NCBI GenBank assembly: GCA_018136815.1
Contig: CM030944.1
Location: 1,240,456 to 1,304,455, forward strand
DNA length: 64,000 nt
Source of the DNA: Isochrysis galbana
Taxonomy: Eukaryota; Haptophyta; Isochrysidales; Isochrysidaceae
Reading direction: 5' to 3'
Shown one piece after another: positions 34,379 to 50,933 of this stretch. Numbering within the stretch: the first letter of the stretch is position 1; each line of letters begins with the position of its first letter. Under the pieces are notes generated by a model. The model worked only from the letters and a program-made list of their open reading frames with translations. It searched no databases and was not told the DNA's origin. The translations under genes and the position numbers were made by a program.

Positions 34379-34886
34379 ACTGCCACTGCCACTGCAAATG
34401 GCGCTCGAGCTGAGTGAGAGCTGAGAGCTGAGCTCCACAACATCGATACACTTGACCAAGCTGATGAGGAAGGCGGTGCAACAACTACATGACTTGGCGC
34501 TGTGCGTGTACCTCATCTCGTGCCTGCAGTACCAGCGGTATCCTCAAGCCCGCCTGAGCTGCTCGACCATGGCTCCCCCTTCCCACTCTACTTACTTTCT
34601 ACGGCGTATGGGTGAGCCGTCGCTCCACTCGCCGCAGTCAGATAGAGCCCAAAATAGAGTAGATAATGAAGTAGCAGCCGACGGCCGCGGGACGAGGCCC
34701 TCCGCCCCCCCTCCCCCCCCCGCCCACGCTTCCCCCGCCTTCGGTCTCTCTTCCCTTTCTCTTCCCCTTCTCTCCTCTGTATTCTCTCCTCTTTCTCTCT
34801 CTTCCCTCTCCCTTCTCTTCTCTCTCTCCCCCTCCTCTTTCTTCCTCTCCTTTCGATCGCCTCTCCCTCGCTCGCCGCGGCTGCCG

Positions 34887-36839
34887 ATGGGTCGACCTCA
34901 CTCGCTCTGGTGGCTCACACTCGCCAGCCTCTCCTCCCTCGTCCTCGCCGCTCGCTGGCCCCAGACTCACGCGCGTCTCGCCGCTGCCCCACCGCTCGCC
35001 ACCTGCGTCCGCACAGCGGCCTCAGCGGCAAAGTTGCGGGGAGGTTGCCTGAGCGAGCCGAGTGGACGCTTCGCACAGCTGGCGGACTGGCACCCTGTCC
35101 TGCTTGCACTCCTTGGCACCTCGTTCGGATGGTTCATGACGGCACTCGGCGCGGCGGCTGTCGTGATTAAGAGGCTCGGACTGCCGGAGCATCTCTTCCG
35201 AAAGGCGAGCGAGCGAGAGGGAGGCGGCAGAAGAAGCGGAGTTGGGTTGGCTGTGTGGACGTGGGGGGGTCTAGAGTTTGGCTGCCCAATCGGCTGCTTC
35301 GAAAGGGGCGGATGGGGGCGGCCGGGTCTACTGTGACGACGGCCGTAGCACAATCGCTTCTCCTCTTTGCTCCCTCCTATCACACAGGTACTTGATTTCT
35401 TTCTGGGCGTCTCCGGTGGTGTCATGACCGCTGCGTCATATTGGTCTCTTCTCGCCCCGGCGCTCGAATTTGCAGAGCAGCAAGGGTGCGATGGACCTTT
35501 GCTCTAGTGTACGGGCGTCGCAGAAGTGACGGACTCACATGGATCTGCGTCAGCCCAGGGAGGGACTGCTCGCGCCTGGCATGTTTCGATCTTGCAGACA
35601 ATCCATTCGAGGCATTCCGCCCGCCCCGCCCCCCTTTCAAGACCTCATACCTTGCATCCCCTGCCTTAGGTGGGAGAACGGCTGGGCAGCTCTGCCCGTC
35701 ACCCTTGGATTCATTTCCGGTGGGGCACTGCTTCAACTCACTGATATGGCTATGCACCAGGTGAGCGCCACGTGCAGGCGCTCCTCAAGCACTATGCCCT
35801 CGAGCAGGCAAGCCACATCTCGGAACATGCAGCGGGTGGATCACCAGTGTCGTTCAGCATGCACGCAATCGTTCTGGCAATGCACGCGCCGGCTGCTTGT
35901 GCAACCGTCCATTCATAATCTGCTCCATCAGATGCACAGCGCTCTCGAAGATCTCTCATTGTACAAGTCAGTTGCCACTGCTGAGCCGGATGCTACGCGC
36001 TCCCAACGGCTGCGCCGCCTCCTCTTGCTCATCATCGCCATCACCATCCACAACTTTCCAGGTTCTTGCATTCCTGGCTTTTGTGTGGCTTCTCGGTCAA
36101 TGCGTGACGTCCTTGAGTCACCTTATTCCACTCATCCGGTCCTCACCCTCTGCTCCCCCCGCCAGAGGGTATGGCTGTCGGCGTCGCCTTTGGCGCTATC
36201 GGGTCTTCGCCCGGCGCCACTTTCGGCAAAGCAGTTTCTCTTGCTATTGGCATCGGGATCCAAAACTTCCCCGAGGGAATGGCAGTCTCAATGCCCCTCA
36301 TGCGCGAGGGGATCTCGCCACTGCAGGCAAGCCTCGTAGGCAATTGGTCCCGAAGACTGTGGGCGGTGTTAGTCCACTTTTGGTCTTGGCCATAGCGAGC
36401 TCCAAGACGACCGTGCGAGCGCTTTGAGGCTAGGATGCAACGGTCTTACTATGAAACCAACACTCTCACCTGCTTGTCCGATTTGCAGTCCTTTTGGTAC
36501 GGACAGCTATCAGGCATCGTCGAGCCCATTGGCGGGATGTTGGGCGCGGCTTTCGTGCACTATTGCAAACCAATGCTTCCCTTCACCATGTCCCTCGCTG
36601 CGGGGGCGATGATCTTCGTAGTTGCCGATTCACTCGTCCCGGAGATGCAGGTGGCCTACGAGTGGAGTTGCATGTAGCCCTCGGCTTGATCGCAAAGTCC
36701 TTGATGGGCTGCAGACGTCTGCTGTCTCTCATTCACTGCTCCTGCAATGTCTCAGGCACATGGTAACAAGGTTCTTGCAATGCAAGGCTTGATGCTTGGA
36801 TTTGTGTTTATGATGGTACTTGACGTGACCTTGGGGTGA
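34887..36839 (+). CDS. ZIP-family metal transporter, SLC39A11/GufA-like
   Basis: Seven exons reconstructed: 34887-35204, 35388-35485, 35670-35760, 35932-36061, 36166-36326, 36489-36650 and 36756-36839, giving 347 residues. Diagnostic segments: GVMTAASYWSLL, IAITIHNFPEGMAVGVAFGA, AIGIGIQNFPEGMAVS, FWYGQLSGIVEPIGG and LGFVFMMVLDVTLG at the very end. The two HNFPEG/QNFPEG motifs carry the metal ligands of transmembrane helices IV and V. ZIP11-type proteins move zinc and similar divalent cations into the cytosol from outside or from Golgi/nuclear compartments. The N-terminus begins with a hydrophobic signal-like stretch. Introns 1 and 5 use GC rather than GT donors (GCGAGC and GCAAGC). Every join preserves phase and the family alignment. 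Confidence 0.88.
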
Positions 36840-38388
36840 TTTGCTCGGTCATCGGCCTTCTTCAACATTTGGTGCAAGCCATTCCTCATCCGACCTGTCA
36901 TCCGGCGACTCCGGCGACTCCTACGACGCACACAAGTGCTTATAAGGGCTTGCGACACCGCCCGCACAGAACGTGCCTCTCGGCCGCTATTTTCGTTCCC
37001 TCACCCCCCTTAAATCGTGGCCGAGGTCCGTACTACGGGTGGTCTTGGTCGCCTCCTTCCTGCATCAATTGGTAGCAAACGGCACACAACCTCGCCAGGG
37101 CCTACACAAGGCCTGGCGTCGAATGCAGACCAACCACACTTAAACGTCTAGGTCCGAGTGGCATGGAGCCGTTTTGGCGTTTTGGCCGCTCATGCACGCG
37201 TCTACGTGCAAACAAAGAGCGCCCACATGTGACATGTGAAAGGCTTACTTGTCGGTCGTTGCTGCGCTCCATCACCAAGTAAGCCTTTCACATATTTTCT
37301 GTCGTGATAAAAATGGTGCAGTTCAATAGATTGTCAACTCAGTATCAATCCTCCTCACAAATATTGGGAAATATGTCTGTTGTGGTAAGGCGCGAGCTGA
37401 GCTGCTCCATGCACTCGCCGTTAGCCGCTTGCGTATCCGCTGGCCCATCCTGCATCCCAAACCTATGCACACTTAGCCGACGCACCTACATGATACGTCG
37501 TACAAGAGCTGCGAGCGACAAACAATGCAGACCATGATAGCAACAGCAGGCAAAGCCAAGGCCTCAATGCCAAATGGCATATGGGAGGATGGGGGTCCAG
37601 GACTAAAGGCACTGCGTGCGCCCTCCGTGTTGTCCGCGATGCTCCGCGCTCCGTGTGTGTGAACAGAGCTTGCAAGCTGCATTTTAGACTGCGTGTGGAA
37701 GGACCCCAGCAAACAAGAGCATAGGGGGTTCTCACAACCCTCCACCATAGTCTTCGTCCGAAAAGGTCGGGCCGCCACTCGCCTTCCCTCCTCATCCCCA
37801 CCCCCCGCCCACTCCGACCCGCGATTAGACGCCTTGGTGGCTCGCACACACAAGCCGAACTTTGGACGTTGCTCCCACGCGCCGCCGGCCCACGGCACCG
37901 CGGCCCCAATCAACGATGAGTCAAGTGCCCAAAGTGCCAAGTAGTACCGGCAAGTTAGAAGCCATCCAAGTTCGAGTGCCCGAGTAGCGTGCGCATGTAG
38001 TCGAGTGATGTTGAGCGTGCGGCGTCGCACATCACGAACCAAGGAGCAAAATAGTGGCCGCTGCTATTGCAGTTGGCGCTACAACTGCCATGGCGGTCAT
38101 GCAACGTCATGCGCAGCGCAGTGTCAAGCCATGGCAAGGACGCCCCGCAAAAGCGGCGGCAGCCGGAGTAACCACAGGCCACCGGATTACGATGAGGCAG
38201 CACGACGAGAAGAAAACCTGGTAGAACACCTAACGGCGTGAGCTTAGTAGCGAGGATGTGAATCGCTTGGGCAAACTAAGTGGCACACAGGCAACAACAT
38301 GTGACCGGAGGTATGAGAAGCCTAGTATTGACGCACGACAGATCGACGGAGGGTCCGTCCAGCATTCTCGCTCCGCACGTCTCGCATT
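36840..38388. other. Intergenic, no supported gene, one hairpin
   Basis: A near-perfect inverted repeat GTGAAAGGCTTACTTG ... CAAGTAAGCCTTTCAC lies at about 37234-37291 with a loop of about 26 bases. Several frames of 60-190 codons exist (for example 37473-38042 minus) but show no domain and overlap each other on both strands. Downstream sequence to 38388 is the tail of the COG5 gene's neighbourhood. Confidence 0.45.
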
Positions 38389-41195
38389 TCACCATCCCTC
38401 GTCCATCAACCCCGCTCTAAGCATTTGCTTGAGCATTCTCGCAGCCTCATCTCTCCTGCCTTCGGGCAACGGCGTGGCGGGACCACCGAGAACTGTAGCA
38501 ATCGGCTCGAAGGCCGAAAGTGCTGAACGCAGTGACGCCACGACCGAGGCATCGTTTATGTCAGCCAGCTCAGAAAGTACAGCATACCGTACGGAAAGCA
38601 CAGCATCCAGCACGCACACGTTTTGCGCCTCGGCAATCGCCCAGTCTGGGGTCCCCACCGCGCCCGCTGGCTGGGATTCGACGATGACCTCGAACTTCGC
38701 GGCGAGCATACGCAGAGTCTGACTCACCAAACGAGCGACGAGCAGAAGCAGTGCGCCCACAGGTAATGCCCGGCGCAGTTCGGTCACTAGCCGCGTACTC
38801 AAAGTTGCCACCAAATTCTCCGCGACCGCAAAAGCGGCAGTCAGCGCATTGCTCGCCCCACCCGGCGTAGTGACGCTGCTGTTGCTCGTCCGACGAGTAT
38901 TGACTGGACTGACAGTGCTGCTGGTGGCCGCCTCACCGCCCCGAGGTCCTGGTGCCGGCGTAGCGAGAGCGGCGCCCGCGCCGCCAGCGGCAGCTCCGAC
39001 GCTTTGGACTGCCGCGACGAGCTCGTCGCACCCTTGATAGAATTGCTCCAACACCTGTTGACGGAATCCATCGACGAGTGGAGCAAGGTGGGGAAGAAGA
39101 GCGGGGACACCGAGCTCAACGGCGGCGTCAGGTGGCATGGCGGGAAGGGGTACCGCCTCAGCGAGCCGTCCCACCCCGGAGAGGAGGGCCTCGAGAAGCC
39201 GCGGCAGATTGGAGGTTAGCGCCGAATTCAGCTGGGATGAGGAGGAGCATGTCTCGACTATCGCACGGCACAGCGCTGCGCTGAGCGGACTGTACAAGAG
39301 GCCGAGATCGCTGTCCGCCAAGGAGGCATTCGAAGCAATTGCCTTGGAAGCCGTGCGGTGGATGGCCAACGGTGCACCCTCGTCGGTCAGGGAGTAGGAG
39401 CCATCGACATCGGCTGGCTTCAAGCTGCTATTTGCCATAGTATCGGTCACTCCACCCAGACAAGCCCCCAATACTGGGTCGGCCTGCAAAGTCGCCACGT
39501 CTGCCTCTGGCCAACTTGCCACTAGGTCTTCCACAGATACCAATGGGCTAAAGTCCCCGGAGGTGGTACTAGACAGCTGTGCTCCAGCCTGGTCACCATT
39601 GATTTGCCCGCTGTGATCGATTCGTGTTGCACCAGCGGCATTGAATGTTGCTGGGTGTTGGACCAAGGAGGCAAAGAGGGTGTGGCTGAGCGGGTCGCGT
39701 TTGCGGCGTAGGACATGGGCGAGGAGCGCAAGACGCGAGGCGGACATGAGGAAGGAGGAGGCCACCGAATCAACCTAGGCACGAAAAGGGTGTGAAGAGT
39801 GGGAGCAAGGCGATGCAGAAGGCACGCGGGAAGGTGGTTAAGAAGCGGAGACCCGCAAGAATCGGCTTATGTAGCCAACCAAAAGATCACATCCCTTGCA
39901 AGGATTGTGAGCGCGGCACCTGCAGCCAAAGCGACTCGAGCCAACCTGCCTTCCCACCGCGTTCAGCGCGTGCACCCACATTCGTCAAGGCTGCAGTCGC
40001 AGTAGAATGGTGCTCCGAGGCAACATCATTCACTGCAGAGAGCACCTGGTAATGAATGGACGTCCCAGTGCGGTGGCAGGCGGAAAGTGAGCTTAGGAGC
40101 AAGGTGCGCAGCAGAAAGCGAGGATTTGCTGCAGCAGAAGGTGGCGGGAGAAGCAAACCCTTTCTCGGAGACATTTGAGATTGTAGAACACTTGCAGCGC
40201 TGTCCCGAGCGTGGTCTGGTTGAGCCCTGCGAGCAAAAGACAAGCATAGGAGAATCGAACGAAAGCCCTGTGCCCTCTCGAAGTGTTCGAAGGAGAGCCC
40301 AGCCCGCTTCTCAACGTGCTTGCAGGTGGACGCGGCTCGCACCTCTCAACCCGTCCTTGAGCATTGCTTCGGCCTGTCTGCGCACGGTAGCCCCGACCGA
40401 GCGGACAAACTGTGCTTCTCCATCAACCACCTCGATACCATCAAGCGACCCATCCGCAAGGAGCGACTCAGCCTCGACTACCGCCAACGCCGCCTGAGAA
40501 GAGGGTTGACTGGTGTGGGCACGGGCCGCAAGGCTTTCTCTAGGAGCCTGAACATGCCTCGACACATCACGACAGCCGGCGTGGCATGCTGCCGGCCGCG
40601 CTCGTTTGATATTTCGCTCACTCGCGGCATCCTTTACCTTGGGGAGTTCCGAGTTTGGAATCTCCGTACGCTTGGCGACTGGCATCCGTGCTCCACTCGC
40701 ACCCTCGGGCGTCGTGCTGCTCGCGCGTGCGCGCGCAGCGTCGACTGTCTCATGCAGCCTCTTTCCCAACTGCAGCAGCCGCTGCACTCTGCGCAGCAGC
40801 TCCGCGCACTGCTGCATCTGCCGGCGGCTCTCAACCTTGTGTCCTAGCTCTGCTGCTTTGCTGCACGTGGCAGCGCGCACGCGCCGGACTGAGGCGGCGA
40901 GTCGCTGGATGTGCTCGTGCGAGCGCGTAAGCTCAGCCTCGAGAGCGCGCACCGCGTCCACCTCCGTCAGCAGCTCGTCGTACCGGCTGGCCACCTCGGC
41001 GCCAAGCGTGGAGCCGACGAGGCTCTCGAGCCGTCCGAGCATCGCTCCCATCGGCTCCTCGCCTCCGCTGGCGAGGGCGGAGCCGACGAGTTCGTGCGCA
41101 TCGAGCGGCTCGAGCTCGGACAGCGTCGCGCACAGCCCCTCCGCGTCGATAGCGCCCAATGCCTCCAGCCGAGAGAGCAGCGCCGACGGGTCCAT
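38389..41195 (-). CDS. COG5: Conserved oligomeric Golgi complex subunit 5
   Basis: Five exons (complement): 40638-41195, 40343-40493, 40159-40226, 39920-40045 and 38389-39774, giving 762 residues, close to the family's usual length. Diagnostic regions: DGSLDGIEVVDGEAQFVRS, GLNQTTLGTALQVFYNL, VLSAVNDV, and ALLAHVLRRKRDPLSHTLF in the last exon, all in family order and all rejoined in phase by GT...AG introns. COG5 is part of the lobe B side of the COG tethering complex, which handles retrograde vesicles inside the Golgi and so supports glycosylation enzyme recycling. A Ser/Thr/Ala-rich stretch (around NTRRTSNSSVTTP) interrupts the C-terminal part. The start is the first ATG of the conserved exon (41195). 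Confidence 0.9.
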
Positions 41196-42865
41196 CACCG
41201 CCGCCACCGCCCCGTCGGAGTTTTTTTTTCTGATGCCGCAGTCAATTTCAGGGTTGGCTGCGATGGGGAGATGAAGCGATGAAGCGCGGCGCCGCGCCCT
41301 CCCCCCTCGTCTGCTGACTTCACCGCCGAAGGCTGTCCCCTCACCCCTCATTCGCTGCCGAAGCGGCCGGTGACCAGTGAGTGCGTGCGTCAACTCGTAA
41401 GCTTGACAGGGTGCTCAAGGCATCTAACACTAACGAATGCATATCCGTTCAAGTTCAGTTCTCAGCTCCTCGTGTCGCAAGCGCAAGCGCGCAAGCGCAA
41501 GCCCCCGTGCCATCGAATGTCCCCTAGCCCTGGCGTCTGCCGATTGCCTATTGACCATCTGTGTAGGTCTACAATAAAACACAAACATGCCCAAAACAGA
41601 AAAGAGCAGTGGCAGCGGGAATACGTTCAGACTTCAAATCTCATCCGTCCGTTTCCATTTTAAAAACGCGGTTTTACTACTATCTATTATTTTATAACTC
41701 CCCATCCCCGTTGGCATTTCGATGCCGTTGCCGTTGCCATTGCAAATGGAGTATTTCTTGCATGTGATGATGGGGAGCTTAATACTTAATATACTAATAC
41801 GAGTATGAGTATGATGTATGAGTATAATAATAATGGTACCACGATATATTCCATAACATCCTTGCCAACCAACAACCGATGCCGATGCCGATGCTTCCTA
41901 AGTATAGTATAAATAAGTATAGACTTTATGTCCACATCTATCTACCACGACTCGCGACTAAGTTTATACTTGGTTGACCCATGTGGGGGCACGAGCCCTC
42001 CCCCCCCCCTTCCACTACTCCCCAACTAACATTGTAGTTGGTTGTTGGTTGCGATGGAGCGCGCCGGCGCGACTTCCCTCTCCTCCGGGCCACCCGGCCA
42101 CCCGACGACCGCCGAGGGCGGCCTCCCAGTACCCATGGACCATGGACCAGTCGCAGGGGAAGCGACGGCGACGGCGTCACCCTCGGAGGCCGAGCAAGTA
42201 AGTGCGTGCGACCCCGGTCGCGCCACGGGGGCCGTGGCCCCGGCCATACCACAAACAACAGCCATGCTGCCCCCCCCCCCCCCCCAAGGCGGGGGGCAGC
42301 AGCAGCAGTCTGCAGACCCTAACCAAACAGCATCAGGCAGACACGACATTTGCATCGATAGTGAAGGCGAATAGCGAATAGTGAATAGTACCTCTACCTC
42401 TTACTAAAAGGGGCGTGGCATGAAGTCGAGCTTTCATACCTCAGCACTCCCATAATAGATAATAGGCGACCGCATGATTACACCGCCGTCACACCTAGAG
42501 CCGATACCACTTTCTGCTTGCTTATCAATCTCTGTCCCAGTGCCGTTATTTATAGACTGCAGACAGTGCTTTTGAGTTTGAAGGGCGTAGCGCGTAGCTG
42601 ACTAGCACTGATAGCAAAAGCCAGATTACCGAGGCTGGCGACCAGCCATGGCAGCCAGCGACAAGGGACAAGCCCTTTAGCATTTCCAGCACAGAGGAGA
42701 AGACGGCACATGCCACAACGCCACAACTGGTTGACATCCCACCACTCTTGCTGGCATCCATGACAGCCTCATTGCCCGGGCTATTGCAGTCACATTGCGC
42801 GACGCCTCCCACCGAGCCGCGTACTTCTTGAGAAGCATGGAAATTGGAGCTAGCTGGGCTGACTT
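41196..42865. other. Intergenic with one dispersed GC-rich repeat
   Basis: About 41950-42330 holds a repeat whose parts recur at about 1222, 20155 and, inverted, 22560-22830; it includes a C/G hairpin and GCCGAGGGCGGCC. AT-rich sequence with AATACT-type repeats lies at 41780-41830. No gene is supported. Confidence 0.5.
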
Positions 42866-46482
<3,617 letters not shown>

Positions 46483-47704
46483 CTCCCTTCCCTCTCTCTC
46501 TCTCTCGGCTCTCTCTCTCTCTCTCTCTCTCTCTCCCCCCTCCCTCTCCCGGTGCCCCCCTTCTCTCTCCCTCCCTCTCTCCTCTTCTCTCTCTCCTTCT
46601 TCACCGTGCCGCCCCCCCTCCTCCCGTCCTGCCCTCTCTCTGCTCTCCTCTCTTCCCCCTCCCCCCCCCGCCCTCCTCCTCCCTCTCATCTCTCCCTCTC
46701 TTCCCTGATACGCGCGGGCGCCCCCAAGGTCTCCCCACTCCCCTCTCTCTCCCCCCTCTCTCCCCGCCGCCGCCCCCCCCCCCCCCTCCCTTGATTGAGC
46801 CACGAGTCCCCCCCCCCCCCCTCTCTCTCCCCTTCCGCCCCCGCCATCATCACGGGCTCACAACCTCCCAAAATAGTCCACGGAGCTTCGGCTCGATCTC
46901 CCCGGGGAGAGCCATAGTACTAGAGGAGAGACATTTCTGTACAGTCCCTAATCTGCCAGCTCTCCCCACAGCGCAAGCTGGCGCTCCTAGTGTTGTAGAA
47001 GACGCGCCGCAGCCGACCGAGAAGGGTGTGTCATCACATCTTCCAAGGGCCCAAATCCAGAATTGAAGGAATACAACCATGGAAAGTAAAGCGGTCCAGC
47101 CATGACTGGACGTCGCCGTCGTCGGCGCCCTCTCCTCACACCCCTCTCTCTCTCTCTCTCCTCGCGCGCCCACGCCTACGAAGTGAACTCTTTACTGCCG
47201 GGCCGAACCGGCGGCTCCTCGCCTGGGCGGGGGAAGCTGTGAGAAGAAAGACTGAAGGAACCGAGCGGAGGCAGCTGGTTCGGTGCTCCGGGGCACGCGG
47301 CCCCCCCTCCCCCTGCGGGTAGAGAGTAGAGAGTAGAGAGTAGAGAGAACAACGTCCTCATCATGGCTCTGGCTGCCCAAAGCCGAGGAGAGGGAGGAGA
47401 GAAAGCCCGTCTGGTGCGGGAAGGAGAGTCCGCGAGTGTATGCGAATAGAGAAGCCGAAAACTCAGACAAGAGAGGGATGTGCGCGGCCCCTCTCCTCGC
47501 CGCTTCTCATCGTCTCCGCCCCCCCCTCTCCCTTCCCCCCCTCCTTCTCACTCTCCTCTCCCTGCCCTCCTCTCTTCTCCTCCCACCCCCCACCCCACCC
47601 CCCACCCCCTCTCTAGAGTCTCCACTCCCCTCTCTCTCCCACTCTCTCTCCCCGCCGCCGCCGCCGCCTCCCCCCCCGCCGCCGCCTCCCCCCCTTTCGC
47701 CTCG
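46483..47704. promoter_or_regulatory. Shared upstream region of the metY-like and metX genes
   Basis: 1.2 kb between the two divergent starts. It is full of C/T-rich strings (CTCTCTCT, poly-C to about 46790) and G/A-rich strings, plus a GTAGAGA triplication at about 47318-47345. Many frames are open through these tracts but none is convincing. A common promoter is inferred only from the layout. Confidence 0.35.
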
Positions 47705-49521
47705 ATGGCGCCGCCGCCGCCAACCCGCAGCGCCTCCTCCTCAATGGGCGACGAGTACGGCGAGCTCTCGGCCGAAGGGCAGCACCTCCTCATCCCCTCT
47801 CTCCCGCTCGAGTGCGGCGTCACGCTCCAGGCTGTCAACGTCACCTACCGCACGTGGGGCCGGCCGAGCGCTGCAGCAGACAACATCCTCTTTGTCGCTC
47901 ACGCTCTCACGGGCAACGCGGCTCTCGATGAGTGGTGGGCCCCTCTGCTTGGGGAGGGACGGCCCATCGACACAGCCCAGTACTTTGTCGTCTGCGCCAA
48001 TGTGCTCGGCTCGTGCTATGGCACGACTGGGCCCGTCTCGCAGGTGCCGCCCTCGGGCACGCCGTGGGTCATCGGAGGGAGTGGCGATGTGGAGACGTGC
48101 GCTCACGCCGAGGACGGGGCCGAGAGTGGGAGTGGCTCGGCGAGGACTGTCGAGCCGTCACGCCGCCGCTACCGCGCCGACTTCCCGATTGTCACAGTGC
48201 GCGACACGGTGCGGCTGCACCGCATGCTCCTCGAACATCTTGGCGTCACCAAGGTCTCTGCCGTGATGGGCGGCTCACTTGGCGGGATGCAGGCCCTCGA
48301 GTGGCTGGTGATGTACCCGGACTTCGTCCAACGCGGGGTGGTCATCGCATGCAATTCGGCGCAGTCCGCCTGGCAGATTGGCATCGGTGAGACGCAGCGC
48401 CAAGCCATCTATCGGGATCCTGCGTGGCGAGGCGGCTTCTATGCGGACCATGCGCCGCCCACAGACGGGCTCTCAGTGGCGCGACAGTCTGCCATGGTCT
48501 GGTACCGATCACACGGGGGGTATGCTCTCAAATTTGGCCGTGCCAGGCAACAAGTGCCCCCCGGGCACTCCTACCCGATGTCACAACGCACGAACGCCAA
48601 GACGGAATCGGGAGCGAAGCAAACTGCCAACAATGGAGGACGGGGTGCTGATGGGGGCGGTCAGAATGGGCTGCCTGCGCCAGCTGACACAGGTGCAACA
48701 GCTAGCCCTGCCACCCACTACGAGGATGCCGGCCGGGTCAAAAGGCCACATCCCTGCGTGGAAGAGCAGTTCGCCGTGCAGTCGTATTTAGATTATCAGG
48801 GCAAAAAGTTCCTCAGCCGCTTCGACGCCAACTCGTACGTGCGGCTCACGCAAATGATCGACTCGCATGATGTGCGCCGCGCCACCGGCCACGCATGGCC
48901 GTCGGACGGGGCGCGAGAGCGGAAGGAGCGCTGGGCTTTTGCGGCTGGCGCGATGACCGCTATCGCGAGAGCACTGCTCACAGAAGCGCGATCACCGACC
49001 ACCCTGCCTTGGTGCCCTCTTGTAGCTTGGCCGTTGCCGAGGACCGAATGGCTCAGACGCCCCCGTCACGGATGTGCTGGCACAAATCCGCCAGCCGACG
49101 CTTGTCATCGGTGATAGAGCGAGCCACTGCGTAGCTCATACCTGCTCCACCAGCTCTCGTGCCCACTTCTTTGCACGCGCACGACTTGCTTCGTTGGTCT
49201 GTCCACATTGGATTGGATAGGTCGCAAGTTCCAGTCTCGACTTGCTGCTTATCGACCACCCCCACCCTCACTATGGATGCAGGCATTGACTCGGACGTAT
49301 TGTACCCCCTCGCTGAGCAGCGTGCATTGGCCGACGCGATGCCTGGAGCAACGCTTGGTGTGGTCCACTCCGACGAGGGTCACGATGGGTTCTTGTTGGA
49401 GCACCAACAGATTGGTGAGCAGGTTTCTCGATTTTTGCGGAGTACGCTTGCAGCCGCCCAGGGCAAGGTTGAGATGCCGATCCCTGCAGCATCGCGCAAG
49501 GGATGGTCGTTCGCCATCTGA
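47705..49521 (+). CDS. Homoserine O-acetyltransferase (MetX/MET2 family)
   Basis: Three exons: 47705-48871, 49026-49110 and 49283-49521, giving 496 residues. Alpha/beta-hydrolase fold with the nucleophile elbow GGSLGGMQALEW, the aspartate in VIGIDSDVLYPL and the histidine in SDEGHDGFL, plus HALTGN and GSCYGTTGP characteristic of MetX. It transfers an acetyl group from acetyl-CoA to homoserine, the first step of the acetyl branch of methionine synthesis. The exon joins rebuild MIDSHD/LGRCRG and VIG/IDSD, matching the family. An insertion of about 75 residues rich in G/N/T/A (from GHSYPMSQRT to KRPHPCVEEQ) follows FGRARQQ and is unusual. The first in-frame ATG is 47705; the proline-rich region upstream lacks one. 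Confidence 0.9.
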
Positions 49522-50384
49522 GGATTCGATTTTTTTCATCCACGCTTGAGTGGAATATGAGTTGCTCATGTCACATTGCAACAAAACAGTTGTGAGTGCC
49601 AGAGAGCGTGACCTGCAGTCGGCGCGGAGAGCCGAGTGAAAGGATCTTCGGAGGCTGTGGAACTGAACCTAAGGGAAACCGGAGGACGCACTGGACCCGG
49701 GAGAGCAGAGCATGCCCCGAATTGAGGAGAAGCTAGCCGCTTGCCGAGTGGTGGCAGTGGTAGGTGTTTTGGCTAGTTCATACCTAGCATCCATTGTTGT
49801 TGGCGAGCGCAAGCTACGCACAATCGTTCGTTTTTGTGCGTACCTCCAGCACCGTTCTGAGGACATCAAAAAAAATTATGTTCTCGCCACGTGCGCAGCC
49901 GTGAACTTGCTTAAGTTTACCTAGCCCTTAGGCGAGGCCAGGGCCCAGCTTCACCTGCCCCCGGAGCTGGTCTCCTTGCAATAAAGAGTGATTACAACTG
50001 GGAATCTCAGCGGCTTGATTGAGCCGATGGCGACGAAACTGCGGGACGCGGGTGCAACTTCACCTGCAGAAACCCCGGCAGAGCCTAGAGGCGGGCGTGC
50101 GGGTCATCTGAGCCCCTAGGCATGCAACCATCAACTATTATCTATCTATTAGCTCAGGTGGTCGTCGCTTCGCGCTTGGGCTCGTTCCGAGCTCCAAGTT
50201 GGATTGAATGTGCAAGTGTGCACGGCTGCAGCTTCGTCTGCGCCGCAGCTGCAGACGCAGCTCGCTTAGCTATGTGTCGGCGATAGCATGGGTTGTGTGC
50301 GAGTGTGCGACAATACTCTATCCATCTTCTTTTTCTTTTTAGTTTTAATTTAAAACATCTGAGCGTTAGCACCGTTAGCGTTAG
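49522..50384. other. Intergenic, no supported gene
   Basis: A 70-codon frame at 49712-49924 has a hydrophobic middle but no recognisable family. AT-rich DNA with CTGCAG-rich palindromes lies around 50220-50270. Confidence 0.45.
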
Positions 50385-50905
50385 TACTAGTACTAGTACC
50401 AGCCTACTCCCACTAGCCCGGTACTATCACGACGGACTCCTCAACGTACTTGCCCGCACGCCTTGAAGTGGTGGCACAAGACACATACATATGCATATGC
50501 ATCCTTACAAATCTCCCACCTCGCAAACCCCTGGCTCCCTTTATAATTATAACTCCCCACAAATTACAAATGACAAATTACAATGAGGGAAAACCCAGTG
50601 AGGCGAACCGACCTACGTCGGGCGACTCACTAGGGAAAACCACTGGGGGGAGGGGGGGGTCCTCTCGTCCATGCATGAAGCTAAACGGCCCTTACAGCTC
50701 TCGCCGCGAGCGTTCCTCGAGAAATAAAAGACATTTAAAAGACTGCGCCTCGAGGTACCTGCCACAAGGGTCCCCATAGGCGTGTAGGCGTCTTGAGCCT
50801 CTCCCTCCTCATCCCCCTCCTGTCGCCAGCCGCCCCTCTCCGCTCGTTTGCTTACGCAAACACGCAAACGGGGCCCGTTTCTCACCGCACTTCGTCGGGG
50901 GTGTT
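50385..50905 (-). repeat. Dispersed repeat, inverted copy of about 430-910
   Basis: Matches the window start in reverse complement with many small changes: GCAAACGGGGCCCGTTTC, the AAACGGCCCTTACAGCTC segment and GGGCTAGTGGGAGTAG-like ends. It is the DNA into which the 50.9-kb retrotransposon inserted. Confidence 0.65.
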
Positions 50906-50933
50906 TCTGTGTGTTGAAATGGCGTCGAAAATG

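Noticed and set aside
37473-38042. 189-codon minus frame
   Set aside because: No recognisable domain, overlapped by other frames, no exon support.
47436-48266. 276-codon frame overlapping metX in another frame
   Set aside because: Shadow of the acetyltransferase exon.
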